A stretch of 64,000 bases of DNA, taken from assembly GCF_004365915.1 (NCBI RefSeq), contig NZ_SODI01000001.1, positions 2,666,001-2,730,000 of the forward strand, read 5' to 3'. The position numbers and the translations under genes are program-made. The stretch comes from Cryobacterium psychrophilum (lineage in GTDB: Bacteria; Actinomycetota; Actinomycetes; Actinomycetales; Microbacteriaceae). The notes under the pieces were generated by a model. That model worked only from the letters and a program-made list of their open reading frames with translations, was not told the DNA's origin and did not search any database. This document shows, piece after piece, positions 28,852-38,911 of this stretch; positions within the stretch are counted from its first letter, which is position 1; the number at the start of each line of letters is the position of its first letter.

Positions 28852-30087
28852 ATGACAGAACTGACCATTGCCGGACCGAGTCTGGCCGAGTTTGAGGCCG
28901 CACGACTGGTTGTGTCCCGAGTGGCCGATGTGACCCCGATGGAGAGCTCACGCTACCTCGCGGACCTGCTCGGCGCGCCCGTATACCTCAAGTGTGAAAA
29001 CCTGCAACGCACCGGGTCGTACAAGATCCGTGGCGCCTACAACAGGCTCTCCAAGCTCACGGCGGAAGAGCGATCGCACGGTGTCGTCGCTGCCTCGGCC
29101 GGCAACCACGCCCAGGGCGTTGCCTTCGCGGCGCGACAGCTCGGCATCAAGGCGACAATCTTCATGCCTGTCGGGGTGGCCCTGCCCAAGCTGCAGGCGA
29201 CGCGGGCGTACGGCGCCGACGTTGTCCTGCGCGGCCACACCGTGACGGAGCCGCTCCTCGCCGCGGCTGAATTCGCGCGCGAGACGGGTGCCATTCTGAT
29301 TCCGCCGTTTGACCACTCGGATGTCGTTGCCGGGCAGGGCACACTGGGACTCGAAATTCTTGATCAGGTTCCCGACCTGGAGACCGTGGTGATTCCCATC
29401 GGTGGTGGCGGTCTCATCTCCGGTGTTGCAAGCGCCCTGAAACTGACTGCTGCCCGCGACGGCCGTCGCATTCGGGTCATCGGTGTCCAGGCGGAGAACG
29501 CGGCCGCTTACCCGCCGTCTCTTGCGGCGGGCGAGCCCGTCGTGATCACCATCCTGCCGACGATCGCCGATGGTATCGCCGTGGCCAAGCCGGGCATTCT
29601 CAACTTCGAGATCATTCGCGATGTCGTCGACGAGGTCGTGACCGTGAGCGAGGACGACACCGCTCGGGCGCTGCTCGTGCTGCTGGAGCGCGCCAAACTT
29701 GTGGTTGAGCCCGCTGGAGCCGTCGCCGTGGCGGCCATTCTGGCCGGCAAGGTCACGTCCACCGGCCCGACCGTCGCCATTTTGTCCGGCGGCAACATCG
29801 ACCCGCTCCTCATGCAGCGGGTCATCAGTCACGGGCTCGCGGCATCCGGGCGATACCTTACGCTTCGCATCATGCTCCCCGATCGCCCCGGTCAACTTGC
29901 GCGGGTTTCGGAATTGCTGGCGCAGGTGCACGCGAACGTCATCGAGGTGCTCCACACGCGCCACGGGGTGGGTCTGCAGCTCAGTGAGGTCGAGCTCGAC
30001 GTGAGCGTGGAGACCCGCGGACCTGAGCACCGGGAACAGGTCGTCGAAGTTCTGCGCGAGGCGGGTTTTTCCCCGCAGATCGACTGA
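28852..30087 (+). CDS. ilvA: Threonine ammonia-lyase (biosynthetic-type fold with ACT domain)
   Basis: This PLP enzyme deaminates threonine to 2-oxobutanoate, feeding isoleucine synthesis or threonine catabolism. The PLP lysine is Lys58 in GSYKIRGAYN; the phosphate-binding glycine loop is PIGGGGLISG; CENLQRTG is also typical. A single ACT-like regulatory domain occupies the last ~80 residues (LTLRIMLPDRPGQLARVSEL). At 411 residues it is the shorter form. The ATG follows GGAAAG at a modest distance. It ends before a long palindromic terminator shared with greA. Confidence 0.93.
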   Translation: MTELTIAGPSLAEFEAARLVVSRVADVTPMESSRYLADLLGAPVYLKCENLQRTGSYKIRGAYNRLSKLTAEERSHGVVAASAGNHAQGVAFAARQLGIKATIFMPVGVALPKLQATRAYGADVVLRGHTVTEPLLAAAEFARETGAILIPPFDHSDVVAGQGTLGLEILDQVPDLETVVIPIGGGGLISGVASALKLTAARDGRRIRVIGVQAENAAAYPPSLAAGEPVVITILPTIADGIAVAKPGILNFEIIRDVVDEVVTVSEDDTARALLVLLERAKLVVEPAGAVAVAAILAGKVTSTGPTVAILSGGNIDPLLMQRVISHGLAASGRYLTLRIMLPDRPGQLARVSELLAQVHANVIEVLHTRHGVGLQLSEVELDVSVETRGPEHREQVVEVLREAGFSPQID

Positions 30088-30120
30088 CCATACGGGTACA
30101 GATGACACGTTCAATCAAAG

Positions 30121-30162
30121 AAAGCGGCCGTTCGAATCTGATCAGATTCGAACGGCCGCTTT
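30121..30162. terminator. bidirectional terminator, 42-bp perfect palindrome
   Basis: The 42 bp are fully self-complementary: 21 bp each side, starting AAAGCGGCCGTTCGAATCTG and centred on TGATCA. A run of As on one side and Ts on the other lets it terminate ilvA (plus) and greA (minus). Such a loopless perfect palindrome is exceptional. Confidence 0.92.
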
Positions 30163-30181
30163 TTCGTGCGTGGTTCCGGTG

Positions 30182-30670
30182 TTAGCCGTTGAAGGTTTCG
30201 ACGTTGAAAATTTCAACGGCGATCTCCTTGCCGCTCGGGGTCGTGTAATTCGTCTTCCCGCCGACCGTGAGGCCCAGGATGGCAGCGCCGAGGGGGCTCT
30301 GCTCGCTGAACACGTCGAGATCGCTACTGCCGCCAATTTCGCGACTGCCGATGAGGAAACGGCTCGACTCGCCGGCAATGGTGGCCGTGATGACGGTTCC
30401 GGGAACAACAACGCCCGTGCTTTCGGGAGCATGTCCAACTTCGGCGTGGCGGAGCAGCACGGTGAGGGTGCGAATTCGCGCCTCCATCTTGCCCTGCTCC
30501 TCCTTCGCGGCGTGGTAGCCGGCGTTCTCCTTGAGATCGCCCTCTTCCCGCGCGGATTCGATCTTCTTCGCGATGTCGTCGCGCCCGACGGTGCTGAGGT
30601 CAGCCAGTTCCGTAGCCAGACGGTCGTGTGCTTCCTGAGTTAGCCAGGTGACCGTTGTGTCGGTAGTCAC
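30182..30670 (-). CDS. greA: Transcription elongation factor GreA
   Basis: GreA binds RNA polymerase's secondary channel and stimulates cleavage of backtracked RNA. The N-terminal coiled coil carries the acidic tip motif (REEGDLKENAGYHAAKEEQG). The C-terminal FKBP-like domain ends SPLGAAILGLTVGGKTNYTT. Length 162. The GTG start follows GAAGGAGA with good spacing. The gene is monocistronic, convergent with ilvA. Confidence 0.95.
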   Translation of the reverse strand: MTTDTTVTWLTQEAHDRLATELADLSTVGRDDIAKKIESAREEGDLKENAGYHAAKEEQGKMEARIRTLTVLLRHAEVGHAPESTGVVVPGTVITATIAGESSRFLIGSREIGGSSDLDVFSEQSPLGAAILGLTVGGKTNYTTPSGKEIAVEIFNVETFNG

Positions 30671-30774
30671 GGTTCATCTCCTTCATTGAGCTCGGCTGCA
30701 CGTCGTCCAACCTTGAGTTGTGAGGTGCGCAGATGTAGTCGTCGCCCCAACTCAGTCAGGGCGAATATCCCATT

Positions 30775-31221
30775 TTAGGTCAGCCAACACTTGTAAATCA
30801 AACCCGTGTTGCTCAGGTCGGTTGTGCGCAGGACCTGCGTGAAGGAGCGCGTGTACAGCGGGGAGGGTGCCAGGTCGATGACCTTCCAACCCACCACCGT
30901 GAACGATTCATTGAGGGCCTGCACGGCGCAGCTCGCCGGGGAGTTGACCGGCATGGACACCTCAAACGTGACGCTCACGCTGTGGTCATCGATGATGGTA
31001 TGGCGGGTATCGCGGGCTTCGATCTTCTCGGCGGCACCGTCGAGCCCGGTCCAGGCGACCCAGGCGGCGAGAACGACGGCGAAGACTGCGCCGAGTCCCC
31101 AGAGCAGTCTCTTGTCACGGGTGCGTGTGGCACGGGTTCGGCCATACCGATTCTCCAGGACGGAACTCTCTGGCTGCGCCGTGGCTGACGTTGCCGATTT
31201 AACGGACACTGGCGATTTCAC
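30775..31221 (-). CDS. DUF4307 domain protein
   Basis: This is a conserved actinobacterial membrane protein of unknown function. It has a basic cytoplasmic N-terminus with the family-typical LENRYGRTR, one membrane helix (LLWGLGAVFAVVLAAWVAW) and an extracytoplasmic domain with two cysteines (SPASCAVQAL and YKCWLT). Length 148. The GTG start follows GGGAG. It is divergent from mca, the normal neighbour in mycothiol-producing bacteria, which supports the family call. Confidence 0.85.
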   Translation of the reverse strand: MKSPVSVKSATSATAQPESSVLENRYGRTRATRTRDKRLLWGLGAVFAVVLAAWVAWTGLDGAAEKIEARDTRHTIIDDHSVSVTFEVSMPVNSPASCAVQALNESFTVVGWKVIDLAPSPLYTRSFTQVLRTTDLSNTGLIYKCWLT

Positions 31222-31277
31222 ACTCCCGGATCAACGATTAGGCTAGAACCTAAGGTTATCCGGCATTCCTGAGGAGT

Positions 31278-32144
31278 ATGGTGACGCTACGACTTTTGGC
31301 AGTGCACGCGCATCCCGACGACGAGTCGAGCAAGGGCGCCGCAACGTACGCCCATTACACGAGCCTGGGCGCCGAAGTGCTCGTCGTGAGCTGCACCGGC
31401 GGTGAGCGCGGAAGCATCCTGAACTCGGCACTGGCCGACAGCGCCATGGCCGAACGCGACCTGCCCGGACTCCGTCGTCTGGAAATGCGCCAGGCGCAGC
31501 AACACCTGGGCGTGCAACACCGCTGGCTGGGCTTCGAGGACTCCGGTATGAACGACGATGGCTCTGTGCCAGCCAGCTCATTCGCCGGCATTCCAATCGA
31601 GTATGAAACCGAACCGCTCGTGAACATCATCCGGGAATTCCGGCCGCAGGTCCTCGTCACCTACGACGAAAAGGGCGGTTACCCGCACCCGGATCACATT
31701 CGTTGCCACGAGGTGTCGCTTGCCGCGTACCGAGCAGCCGCCGATCCTGACAGGTTCCCGGATTCGGGTGAGCCGTGGCAAATCGACAAGCTCTACTACG
31801 ACCGCATTTTCAACCTTGAGCGCGTCGACGCGATGTACCTGAAACTCAGCGTTGCCGAACCGGACTCTCCGCTGCTCGAGCCGCTCGGTGCGGCACGGGA
31901 GTGGATGAAGGACTATCCCAAGCTGGCGACAACCCACGTACCGGTCGGGGAGTTCCTGGAAGCCAGGGATGCCGCCTTGCTGTCGCATGCGAGCCAGGTG
32001 TCACCGGAGAGCAGCTTCTTCTTCTGGCCCAACGACCTGGTTCGCAAGGCCTGGCCCTTTGAAGACTTCCAGCTCATTGAATCGAAAGTGGAAACCGTTA
32101 TGCCTGAATCCGACCTCTTCGCCGGCGTGGAGATCACGACGTGA
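31278..32144 (+). CDS. mca: Mycothiol S-conjugate amidase
   Basis: Mca cleaves mycothiol S-conjugates to mercapturates and GlcN-Ins in thiol-dependent detoxification. This is a LmbE-like zinc hydrolase with the signature AVHAHPDDESSKG (His12, Asp14, Asp15) and HPDHIRCHEVSLAAYRAA. The start is preceded by GAGGAG; a second in-frame GTG directly follows the ATG. Length 288, full size. The stop overlaps the next gene's GTG. It is strong evidence that the host makes mycothiol. Confidence 0.93.
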   Translation: MVTLRLLAVHAHPDDESSKGAATYAHYTSLGAEVLVVSCTGGERGSILNSALADSAMAERDLPGLRRLEMRQAQQHLGVQHRWLGFEDSGMNDDGSVPASSFAGIPIEYETEPLVNIIREFRPQVLVTYDEKGGYPHPDHIRCHEVSLAAYRAAADPDRFPDSGEPWQIDKLYYDRIFNLERVDAMYLKLSVAEPDSPLLEPLGAAREWMKDYPKLATTHVPVGEFLEARDAALLSHASQVSPESSFFFWPNDLVRKAWPFEDFQLIESKVETVMPESDLFAGVEITT

Positions 32145-32380
32145 ACCCTGTAGCGCTCCATTTGAGTTTTCTGCTCACAACCCACGCACCTATCGAGGTC
32201 GACCCCAACACGGTGACCCCCGGCGTCGTGGGCTTTTTCGCGATCGCACTCGTGGCCGTTGCCACTGTGCTGCTCGGCACCGACATGGTGCGCCGCATCC
32301 GTCGAACCACGTACCGGGAAGAGATCAGGGCGCGCCTTGCCGCCGAGGTGGCGGAGCGGGACGCGAACAAGCCCGAATAG
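32141..32380 (+). CDS. Small membrane protein coupled to mca
   Basis: This 79-residue protein has one strong membrane helix (GVVGFFAIALVAVATVLLG) followed by a basic, charged cytoplasmic tail (RRIRRTTYREEIRARLAAEV). The GTG overlaps the mca stop (GTGA). Small proteins of this type sit downstream of mca in many actinobacteria; function is unknown. Confidence 0.75.
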   Translation: MNPVALHLSFLLTTHAPIEVDPNTVTPGVVGFFAIALVAVATVLLGTDMVRRIRRTTYREEIRARLAAEVAERDANKPE

Positions 32381-32390
32381 CGGCCTCCCG

Positions 32391-33092
32391 CTAGGGGTAC
32401 AGCGGGTGCGTGGCGATGACGGTGATGGCCGCGAAGTGGCACAGGAACGCCACAACCGTGAGCGTGTGAAAGATCTCGTGGAAGCCGAAGACACCCGGAA
32501 TCGGGTTGGGCTTCTTGAGGGCGTAGATGACGGCCCCCACCGTGTAGCAGAGGCCTCCGACAAGGATGAGCGTCATCATGACGGCGTTGGCCGCGAAGAA
32601 GTCCGCGATGAAGATCAGTGCGCCGTAGCCCAGGAGCAGGTACAGCGGAACGTACAGCCAGCGCGGCGCATGGATCCAGAACACGCGGAAGGCGATACCC
32701 AGGATCGCACCGCTCCACACGATCGTGAGCAGGAGAGTGGATTTCTCAGGAGGCAGCGCCAAAACCGTGATCGGAGTGTACGAGCCGGCGATGAGGAGAA
32801 AAATGTTCGCGTGATCAATGCGTTTGAGAACGATCCGGGTGAGCGGCTTCCAATTGAAGCGGTGGTACAGCGCCGAATTGCCGAAGAGCAGCATGGAGCT
32901 GAGCACGAAAACGGCGGAACTCCACATGGCGGCGGGGCCCTCGGCGACAACCAGCAGAACGATGCCGGCAACAATTGTCACGGGGAACGTGCCGGCATGA
33001 ATCCACCCCCGCCAGGTGGGTTTGACGTCTTCCGGATGAGCATCCGCAGCGTCGATGAGCGGCAGATTAGGGATGTCGTGCTCGAGTGCCAT
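32391..33092 (-). CDS. Hemolysin III (TrhA/PAQR-like) family membrane protein
   Basis: This is a seven-helix membrane protein of the PAQR-related hemolysin III family; the name is historical and bacterial members are thought to affect membrane fluidity or act as hydrolases. Conserved family residues appear in GNSALYHRFNW, HANIFLLIAGSYTPI and GFHEIFHTLTV (metal-binding Ser/His/Asp set). Length 233. It converges on the small mca partner and is divergent from uppS. Confidence 0.9.
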   Translation of the reverse strand: MALEHDIPNLPLIDAADAHPEDVKPTWRGWIHAGTFPVTIVAGIVLLVVAEGPAAMWSSAVFVLSSMLLFGNSALYHRFNWKPLTRIVLKRIDHANIFLLIAGSYTPITVLALPPEKSTLLLTIVWSGAILGIAFRVFWIHAPRWLYVPLYLLLGYGALIFIADFFAANAVMMTLILVGGLCYTVGAVIYALKKPNPIPGVFGFHEIFHTLTVVAFLCHFAAITVIATHPLYP

Positions 33093-33148
33093 GCTGCCAG
33101 ACTACGACAGGCTCCCCGGTCATTGCCGCGAATCCGCTCGGATAGGAC

Positions 33149-33154
33149 TAGCGT
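33149..33154 (+). promoter_or_regulatory. putative -10 element of a leaderless uppS transcript
   Basis: TAGCGT lies exactly 6 nt before the GTG start with no Shine-Dalgarno sequence; the spacer (GATTGT) closely resembles that of the ferritin gene (TATTGT). Confidence 0.5.
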
Positions 33155-33160
33155 GATTGT

Positions 33161-33946
33161 GTGCAGAAACGCCAGCCTCCCTCGTTCCGTGGACTTCTTT
33201 ATCGGTTGTACCAACGTCGACTCCGGCGCGGGCTGACCCCTGACCTTATGCCTCGGCACGTTGCCATGATCATTGACGGGAACCGCCGCTGGGCGAGGCA
33301 GCTCGGGTTTGACTCGGCCGCCCATGGTCACCGCGCCGGCGCGGCGAAAATGCGCGAATTCCTCGAGTGGTGCGATGACCTCGGTATCTCCGTCGTCACC
33401 CTCTATCTGCTGTCGTCCGACAACCTCACACAGCGGCCGAGCGAGGAACTTGCCGACCTGATCGAGATCATCGCCGACCTCGCTGAGGAACTTTCCCACT
33501 ACCGCGACTGGCGTGTTCAGCAGGTTGGGTCCCAGATGGGGCTGCCGGAGCCGCTCACGGCCGCCCTCAACGCCGCGCAGGCCCGTACCGCGGGCAAGAA
33601 GGGACTGCACATCAACCTCGCCGTCGGGTATGGGGGGCGCACCGAGATCACTGACGCGATGCGCAGCATTGTCGAGACGCACCACGCCCATGGCGGTACC
33701 CTCGAGGACCTCGCAGAGACGCTCACGCCTGAGCTGATCGGTCGGCACCTGTACACGTGCGGCCAGCCGGACCCCGACCTGGTGATTCGAACCTCGGGCG
33801 AACAGCGTCTGAGTGACTTCATGCTCTGGCAGAGCGCGCACAGCGAGTTCTATTTCGTGGAGGCCCTCGGACCTGACCTGCGCCAGGTCGATTTTCTGCG
33901 GGCGCTGCGTGACTTCGCGCGGCGTCACCGTCGTTTCGGCAGCTGA
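33161..33946 (+). CDS. uppS: Isoprenyl transferase (cis-prenyltransferase, UppS family)
   Basis: This enzyme condenses isopentenyl diphosphate into the cis-polyprenyl lipid carrier used for peptidoglycan and glycan synthesis. The signature HVAMIIDGNRRWARQLGF contains the catalytic Asp; the C-terminal RTSGEQRLSDFMLWQSAHSE is the second family block. Length 261. GTG start, probably leaderless. Product chain length cannot be told. An aminotransferase-like gene follows. Confidence 0.93.
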   Translation: MQKRQPPSFRGLLYRLYQRRLRRGLTPDLMPRHVAMIIDGNRRWARQLGFDSAAHGHRAGAAKMREFLEWCDDLGISVVTLYLLSSDNLTQRPSEELADLIEIIADLAEELSHYRDWRVQQVGSQMGLPEPLTAALNAAQARTAGKKGLHINLAVGYGGRTEITDAMRSIVETHHAHGGTLEDLAETLTPELIGRHLYTCGQPDPDLVIRTSGEQRLSDFMLWQSAHSEFYFVEALGPDLRQVDFLRALRDFARRHRRFGS

Positions 33947-34003
33947 TCGAGCTCGCTTCCGTAGCCGGCCCATTTCGGCGGGCCCTGATCGAAAGGTGCG
34001 CGC

Positions 34004-35125
34004 ATGACCGCTCTCACTCGCTTCACTGATGGTTTCACCGAAGAGCCCGGATACCTGGACTATGCGCGCGTCGGCCCCGTCTCCGCCGTAGTCGCCGCAG
34101 AGATGCTGGGGCAGACCGAGGTGCTCGCCCGAGCCCGGTACGGAAGTCTCGACCATTTTTTTGACCAGGACAGGCTTGCTCGCGAAGCTGTTGCCCGCAC
34201 GATTGGGTTTCGACCCGACCAGATAGCCCTGCAACCCCACACGACGTCGGGGCTCATGCACGCCATGTTCGGCCTCACCGGCGGTGTGCTGCTGTCACCT
34301 CGTGATTACCCCAGTTCTCCCTTCGCCGCGGTGCGTGCCGCCGAGGCGCTGCACGTGGTGTCCCCGGTCTGGCTCGAGACCCAGGGCAACCGGGTGACTC
34401 CCGGTATCATCAAGGCCCAGCTCACCCCCGCCATTGTCGCCGTATCCGTCTCACTCGTGGACTCACGTACCGGGCACCTTGTTGACCTCGAAGGCATCCG
34501 CCAGGTGATTGGTGACCGGTTGCTGTTCGTCGATGCCATCCAGGGTTTCGGCGTGGTCGACGCGCCGTTCGGACTGGCGGATGTTGTCGCCTCCGGCGGT
34601 CAGAAATGGACCAGGGCCGGGTGGGGGACCGGCTTTCTCGCGATGAGCGATCGTGCGGTTGATTCGTTGATGCCGGTGTTCTCCGGCTATGTGGGAACGG
34701 ATGCGGAAGTTCCCTTTGACGACGTCACCCCGCCGAGTCGGGGGGCCCGGGCTTTTCGGGTGGGAAACGGTGACCCGATCGCCGAGGCGCGTTTCGCGGC
34801 TGCGCTCACGGAGATTGAGCCCGTCGGCGTGGCCGGCATCGGTGCCGCCGTTACCGAAAACGTGACGCAGGTCATCGACCTCGCCGATGAATTCGCCATT
34901 CCCGTTGTCTCCCCTCGTGACGAACGCGAACGGGCGGGCATCGTGGTTCTCGAGCCGCCGACCGAGCAACTGACCATGCTGCAGGCCAGTCTGAGCAACC
35001 ACGGCGTGACCGTGACAGCGGGGGGCGGAACCATCCGACTCAGCGTGCATGCGGCCCTCCACATCGATACCCTGGACATGCTGCGCGGCGCGTTCACGTC
35101 GTATTCAACCGCCGCCACGTACTGA
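34004..35125 (+). CDS. Aminotransferase class V-fold PLP protein
   Basis: This is a PLP-dependent enzyme of the class V (kynureninase/cysteine desulfurase-like) fold. The PLP lysine is in VASGGQKWTRAGWGTGFLAM, and the Asp contacting the cofactor is in LLFVDAIQGFGVVD. Length 373, complete. Reaction unknown; the lack of a desulfurase active-site loop cysteine argues against sulfur transfer. Close relatives are often annotated simply as aminotransferase class V. Confidence 0.82.
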   Translation: MTALTRFTDGFTEEPGYLDYARVGPVSAVVAAEMLGQTEVLARARYGSLDHFFDQDRLAREAVARTIGFRPDQIALQPHTTSGLMHAMFGLTGGVLLSPRDYPSSPFAAVRAAEALHVVSPVWLETQGNRVTPGIIKAQLTPAIVAVSVSLVDSRTGHLVDLEGIRQVIGDRLLFVDAIQGFGVVDAPFGLADVVASGGQKWTRAGWGTGFLAMSDRAVDSLMPVFSGYVGTDAEVPFDDVTPPSRGARAFRVGNGDPIAEARFAAALTEIEPVGVAGIGAAVTENVTQVIDLADEFAIPVVSPRDERERAGIVVLEPPTEQLTMLQASLSNHGVTVTAGGGTIRLSVHAALHIDTLDMLRGAFTSYSTAATY

Positions 35126-35329
35126 TAATTCGTATGACCGGGCTGCCCAATATGTGAACGTATCATTGCGAATTGGCGTGGCGTATTCCCTTTCTGGTCG
35201 AAGAGCCGTACGGTCAGGTTCATCAGGTCTAAGGCCTGAACGAGACGGCCACCTGCACGGCTCGATTAATGCTCGTGGCCGCTCGCCAAGTTAAGATCGC
35301 GTCCTGGTACGCGCACGGTGGGAGTGGTC

Positions 35330-36679
35330 ATGATCGCTAATCGAACCGAGTTCCAGTCTTCTGACCGAGTGGCAAACGCAGCCGAGCAATCCGAGCGCAC
35401 GTACGTGCTGGATACCTCGGTTCTGCTCAGTGATCCGAAGGCGATCTTCCGTTTTGCCGAGCACGCCGTCGTGCTTCCCGTAGTTGTCATCTCCGAGCTT
35501 GAAGCCAAGCGCAATGATCCAGAGATCGGGTACTTCGCCAGGCAGGCCCTGCGCAATCTCGATGACCTGCGGCTGAAGCATGAACGGCTGGATTTTCCGA
35601 TTCCGGTCGGAGAGGGCGGCACTCTTCGTGTTGAACTGAACCACTCGAACATGTCGATTCTTCCCTCCGGCCTGCAACTGGGTGACAACGACTCCCGCAT
35701 CCTTGCCGTCGCCCTCAACCTTGCCAAGGAGGGTGTTTCCGTCACCGTGGTGTCCAAGGACCTGCCCCTGCGGGTCAAGGCCGCCTCGCTCGGCCTCGCC
35801 GCGGACGAATATCGTCACGAACTTGCGGTGGATTCCGGCTGGACCGGCATGGACGAAATCACGCTCGGTTCGAACCAGATCAGTGAACTGTATGAGAAAG
35901 AGTCGCTTCAGACTCGACTCGTGCAGGACATGCCGATCAACACAGGCCTGGTCATCCACTCGGATCGTGGCTCCGCGCTCGGACGGGTCATCGGCGGGGG
36001 CGAGCTGAAGCTCGTGCGCGGGGACCGCGAACTGTTCGGCCTGCATGGCCGTTCGGCCGAGCAACGCCTTGCCATCGACCTGCTCCTCGACCCGGAGATC
36101 GGAATTCTCTCGCTCGGCGGCCGCGCCGGCACGGGTAAGAGCGCCCTCGCCCTCTGTGCCGGACTGGAGGCCGTGCTGGAGCGGCAGCAGTACCGCAAGA
36201 TCATGGTCTTCCGGCCGCTGTACGCGGTGGGCGGGCAGGAACTCGGGTTTCTGCCCGGTGACCAGAGCGAGAAGATGGGGCCCTGGGGCCAGGCCGTCTT
36301 CGATACCCTCGGAGCGCTCGTGTCAGAAAACGTTTTGGAAGAGGTGATGGAGCGGGGAATCCTCGAGGTGCTTCCGCTCACCCACATCCGTGGGCGCTCG
36401 CTGCATGACGCCTTCGTGATCGTCGACGAGGCTCAGTCTCTCGAGCGCAACGTACTGCTCACCGTACTGAGTCGCATCGGGCAGAATTCCCGCGTCGTTC
36501 TCACCCACGACGTTGCCCAGCGGGACAACCTGCGCGTGGGGCGTTTCGACGGCGTGGCATCAGTGATCGAGACGCTCAAGGGGCATCCGTTGTTCGCGCA
36601 TATGACGCTGACGCGCTCGGAGCGCAGCGCCATCGCGGCGTTGGTGACCGAGATGCTTGAAGCCAACGAGGCGAAGTAA
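35330..36679 (+). CDS. PhoH family protein with N-terminal PIN domain
   Basis: This fuses a PIN-type RNase domain (residues ~20-150: [16 protein letters not shown] and [15 protein letters not shown] with conserved acidic residues) to a PhoH-type ATPase/helicase domain (Walker [16 protein letters not shown]; Walker [14 protein letters not shown]). Known PIN-PhoH proteins such as PhoH2 are RNA helicase-nucleases. I chose ATG 35330 because GGGAG lies 5 nt upstream. It has 449 residues. A 204-bp upstream gap may hold its promoter. Confidence 0.9.
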   Translation: MIANRTEFQSSDRVANAAEQSERTYVLDTSVLLSDPKAIFRFAEHAVVLPVVVISELEAKRNDPEIGYFARQALRNLDDLRLKHERLDFPIPVGEGGTLRVELNHSNMSILPSGLQLGDNDSRILAVALNLAKEGVSVTVVSKDLPLRVKAASLGLAADEYRHELAVDSGWTGMDEITLGSNQISELYEKESLQTRLVQDMPINTGLVIHSDRGSALGRVIGGGELKLVRGDRELFGLHGRSAEQRLAIDLLLDPEIGILSLGGRAGTGKSALALCAGLEAVLERQQYRKIMVFRPLYAVGGQELGFLPGDQSEKMGPWGQAVFDTLGALVSENVLEEVMERGILEVLPLTHIRGRSLHDAFVIVDEAQSLERNVLLTVLSRIGQNSRVVLTHDVAQRDNLRVGRFDGVASVIETLKGHPLFAHMTLTRSERSAIAALVTEMLEANEAK

Positions 36680-36689
36680 CGCCGAATGC

Positions 36690-36730
36690 ACTGTGCCGAG
36701 CCGCCCTCCAGGAGGGCGCCTCGGCACAGT
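36690..36730. terminator. long stem-loop between phoH and fumC
   Basis: The outer stem ACTGTGCCGAG/CTCGGCACAGT (11 bp, perfect) and inner stem CGCCCTCC/GGAGGGCG (8 bp) form a nearly continuous hairpin between two convergent genes. No T run follows, so it may act as a factor-assisted bidirectional terminator. Confidence 0.75.
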
Positions 36731-36743
36731 TGTGAGACGGGTG

Positions 36744-38168
36744 TTACTTGGCCTGCGGTGGGCGGGTCATGCTGAGCACATCGAGGGCGCTGTCGAGCTG
36801 CTCGAGGGTGACCTCGCCGCGCTCGACGAAGCCCAGGGCGATGACGCTCTCGCGAACCGTGAGGCCGTCGGCGACGGCCTTTTTGGCGACCTTCGCGGCA
36901 GCCTCGTAGCCGATGACCCGGTTGAGCGGGGTCACGATCGAGGGGGACTTCTCAGCGAGGGCACGAGCGTGCTCGAGGTTGGCTTCGAGGCCATCGACCG
37001 TCTTGTCGGCCAGGACGCGCGTGGCGTTCGTGAGCAGGCGGATCGACTCGAGGAGAGCGGTGCCCATGACCGGGATCGCCACGTTGAGTTCGAACGAGCC
37101 GGACGCGCCGGACCAGGCGATCGTGGCGTCGTTGCCGATGACCCGCGAGCAGACCATGAGCACGGCCTCGGGGATGACCGGGTTGACCTTGCCCGGCATG
37201 ATCGAGGAGCCGGGCTGGAGGTCGGGGATGCTGAGCTCGCCGAAGCCCGTGTTGGGGCCCGAGCCCATCCAACGCACGTCGTTGCAGATCTTGGTGAGGC
37301 TCACGGCGATGGTACGCAGGGCACCGGATGCGTCGACGAGGCCATCCCGGTTCGCCTGCGCTTCGAAGTGGTCGCATGCCTCCGTGATCGGAAGCTCGGT
37401 TTCGGTGACGAGGAGCTCGATGACCAGCTGCGGGAAACCGGCCGGGGTGTTGATGCCGGTGCCCACGGCGGTGCCACCGAGAGGAACCTCGGCGACGCGC
37501 GGGAGCGCGGTGCGAATGCGTTCGATGCCGAGGCGAACCTGGCGGGCATAGCCGCCGAACTCCTGGCCGAGCGTGACCGGGGTGGCGTCCATGAGGTGCG
37601 TACGGCCGGCCTTGACCGCGCCCTTCCACAGTTCAGCCTTGGCCTCGAGGGACACGGCGAGGTGATCGAGGGAGGGAATGAGCTCGTCGATGAGGGCGCT
37701 CGTGACCGCGATGTGCACGGAGGTGGGGAACACGTCGTTGGACGACTGGCTCGCGTTGACGTGGTCGTTCGGGTGAACGGGGCGGCCCAGGTTACGTGTC
37801 GCGAGGGTCGCAAGGACCTCGTTCATGTTCATATTCGATGACGTGCCGCTGCCGGTCTGGTAGACGTCGACAGGGAATTCGCTGTCGTAAACGCCGGTGG
37901 CGACCTCATCGGCCGCTGCGGCGATCGCGTCGGCGATGTCCTGGTCGAGAACACCGAGCTGGGCGTTGGCGAGGGCTGCGGACTTCTTGATTCGAGCGAG
38001 AGCCGCGATCTGCGCGGATTCGAGCGTCGAGCCGGAGATCGGGAAGTTCTCGACGGCACGCTGGGTCTGCGCGCCATAGAGCGCGTTCTGCGGAACGCGC
38101 ACCTCGCCCATCGTGTCGTGTTCGATCCGGTAGTCGGCGTTTGCGGAGGTGTCCACCACTGTATGCAT
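36744..38168 (-). CDS. fumC: Class II fumarate hydratase
   Basis: This TCA-cycle enzyme interconverts fumarate and malate. The superfamily signature is intact ([11 protein letters not shown]), as are [18 protein letters not shown] and [18 protein letters not shown]. Length from the chosen ATG is 474 residues. I took the ATG giving [10 protein letters not shown], with AAAGG just upstream, over an ATG 48 nt earlier that adds residues unlike the family. It lies downstream of a carbonic anhydrase, separated by 83 bp. Confidence 0.95.
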   Translation of the reverse strand: MHTVVDTSANADYRIEHDTMGEVRVPQNALYGAQTQRAVENFPISGSTLESAQIAALARIKKSAALANAQLGVLDQDIADAIAAAADEVATGVYDSEFPVDVYQTGSGTSSNMNMNEVLATLATRNLGRPVHPNDHVNASQSSNDVFPTSVHIAVTSALIDELIPSLDHLAVSLEAKAELWKGAVKAGRTHLMDATPVTLGQEFGGYARQVRLGIERIRTALPRVAEVPLGGTAVGTGINTPAGFPQLVIELLVTETELPITEACDHFEAQANRDGLVDASGALRTIAVSLTKICNDVRWMGSGPNTGFGELSIPDLQPGSSIMPGKVNPVIPEAVLMVCSRVIGNDATIAWSGASGSFELNVAIPVMGTALLESIRLLTNATRVLADKTVDGLEANLEHARALAEKSPSIVTPLNRVIGYEAAAKVAKKAVADGLTVRESVIALGFVERGEVTLEQLDSALDVLSMTRPPQAK

Positions 38169-38251
38169 TACCTTTCGGTGCTGATTGAGTTTGGTGCTGT
38201 GCGCTTCGGTGCGCATGTCTTGGCGTCGGCCGTCGTGATCGACCTGGTCGA

Positions 38252-38911
38252 TCAGATGACGCCGACGATGATGTGCGGGTCGGCATTGCCGACGAGCAGT
38301 CGGTAGTTTGCGCCGACGATAGCCAATGTACCTTCTGCAATGGCCGCGCTGATCACTTCCGAGCGCTCAAGCATCTCTGCGACCGTGTCGCGGAGGTGTT
38401 CCCGACCCACGACTCCGGCATCGATGCTCGCGGGATCGACGAACCCGGTAGCGGCGGGCGCGGCGACGCGGCGCACGGCCGGCACGATCTTCTCGATGAT
38501 GCTGTGAATATGCGCTGGCAGCAGCGGGGCGTCCTCGGTCTGCGAATCGATCGCAGCGCTGACGGCTCCGCACTGGTCATGGCCGAGGACCACGATGAGG
38601 GGCACATTCAGGACCGCCACCGCGTATTCGAGCGAGCCGAGCACGGAATCGGAAATGATCTGGCCGGCGTTGCGCACGACAAACAGGTCGCCGAGTCCCT
38701 GGTCGAAGATGATCTCGGCCGCGAGCCGGGAATCGCTGCATCCGAACAGCGCCGCGTGCGGCGTCTGCCGCATCGACAGTTCGGCACGCCGATCGACGTC
38801 CTGACGGTGCCTGGGGTTTCCGGCCACGAAGCGTTCGTTTCCGTCGCGCATTTCTGCCCAGGCCGCGGGGGGTGTCAATCGATCCGGCATCGGCTCACTA
38901 ATCTCACTCAC
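38252..38911 (-). CDS. Beta-class carbonic anhydrase
   Basis: This is a zinc enzyme interconverting CO2 and bicarbonate. Zinc ligands and the dyad are visible: Cys58 and the Asp60/Arg62 dyad ([11 protein letters not shown]), and His111 and Cys114 (VLGHDQCGA). Length 219. The start overlaps the stop of the upstream DUF4245 gene, so it is the distal member of an xseA-xseB-DUF4245-CA coupled series. A second, truncated carbonic anhydrase remnant lies at about 54.8 kb. Confidence 0.93.
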   Translation of the reverse strand: MSEISEPMPDRLTPPAAWAEMRDGNERFVAGNPRHRQDVDRRAELSMRQTPHAALFGCSDSRLAAEIIFDQGLGDLFVVRNAGQIISDSVLGSLEYAVAVLNVPLIVVLGHDQCGAVSAAIDSQTEDAPLLPAHIHSIIEKIVPAVRRVAAPAATGFVDPASIDAGVVGREHLRDTVAEMLERSEVISAAIAEGTLAIVGANYRLLVGNADPHIIVGVI

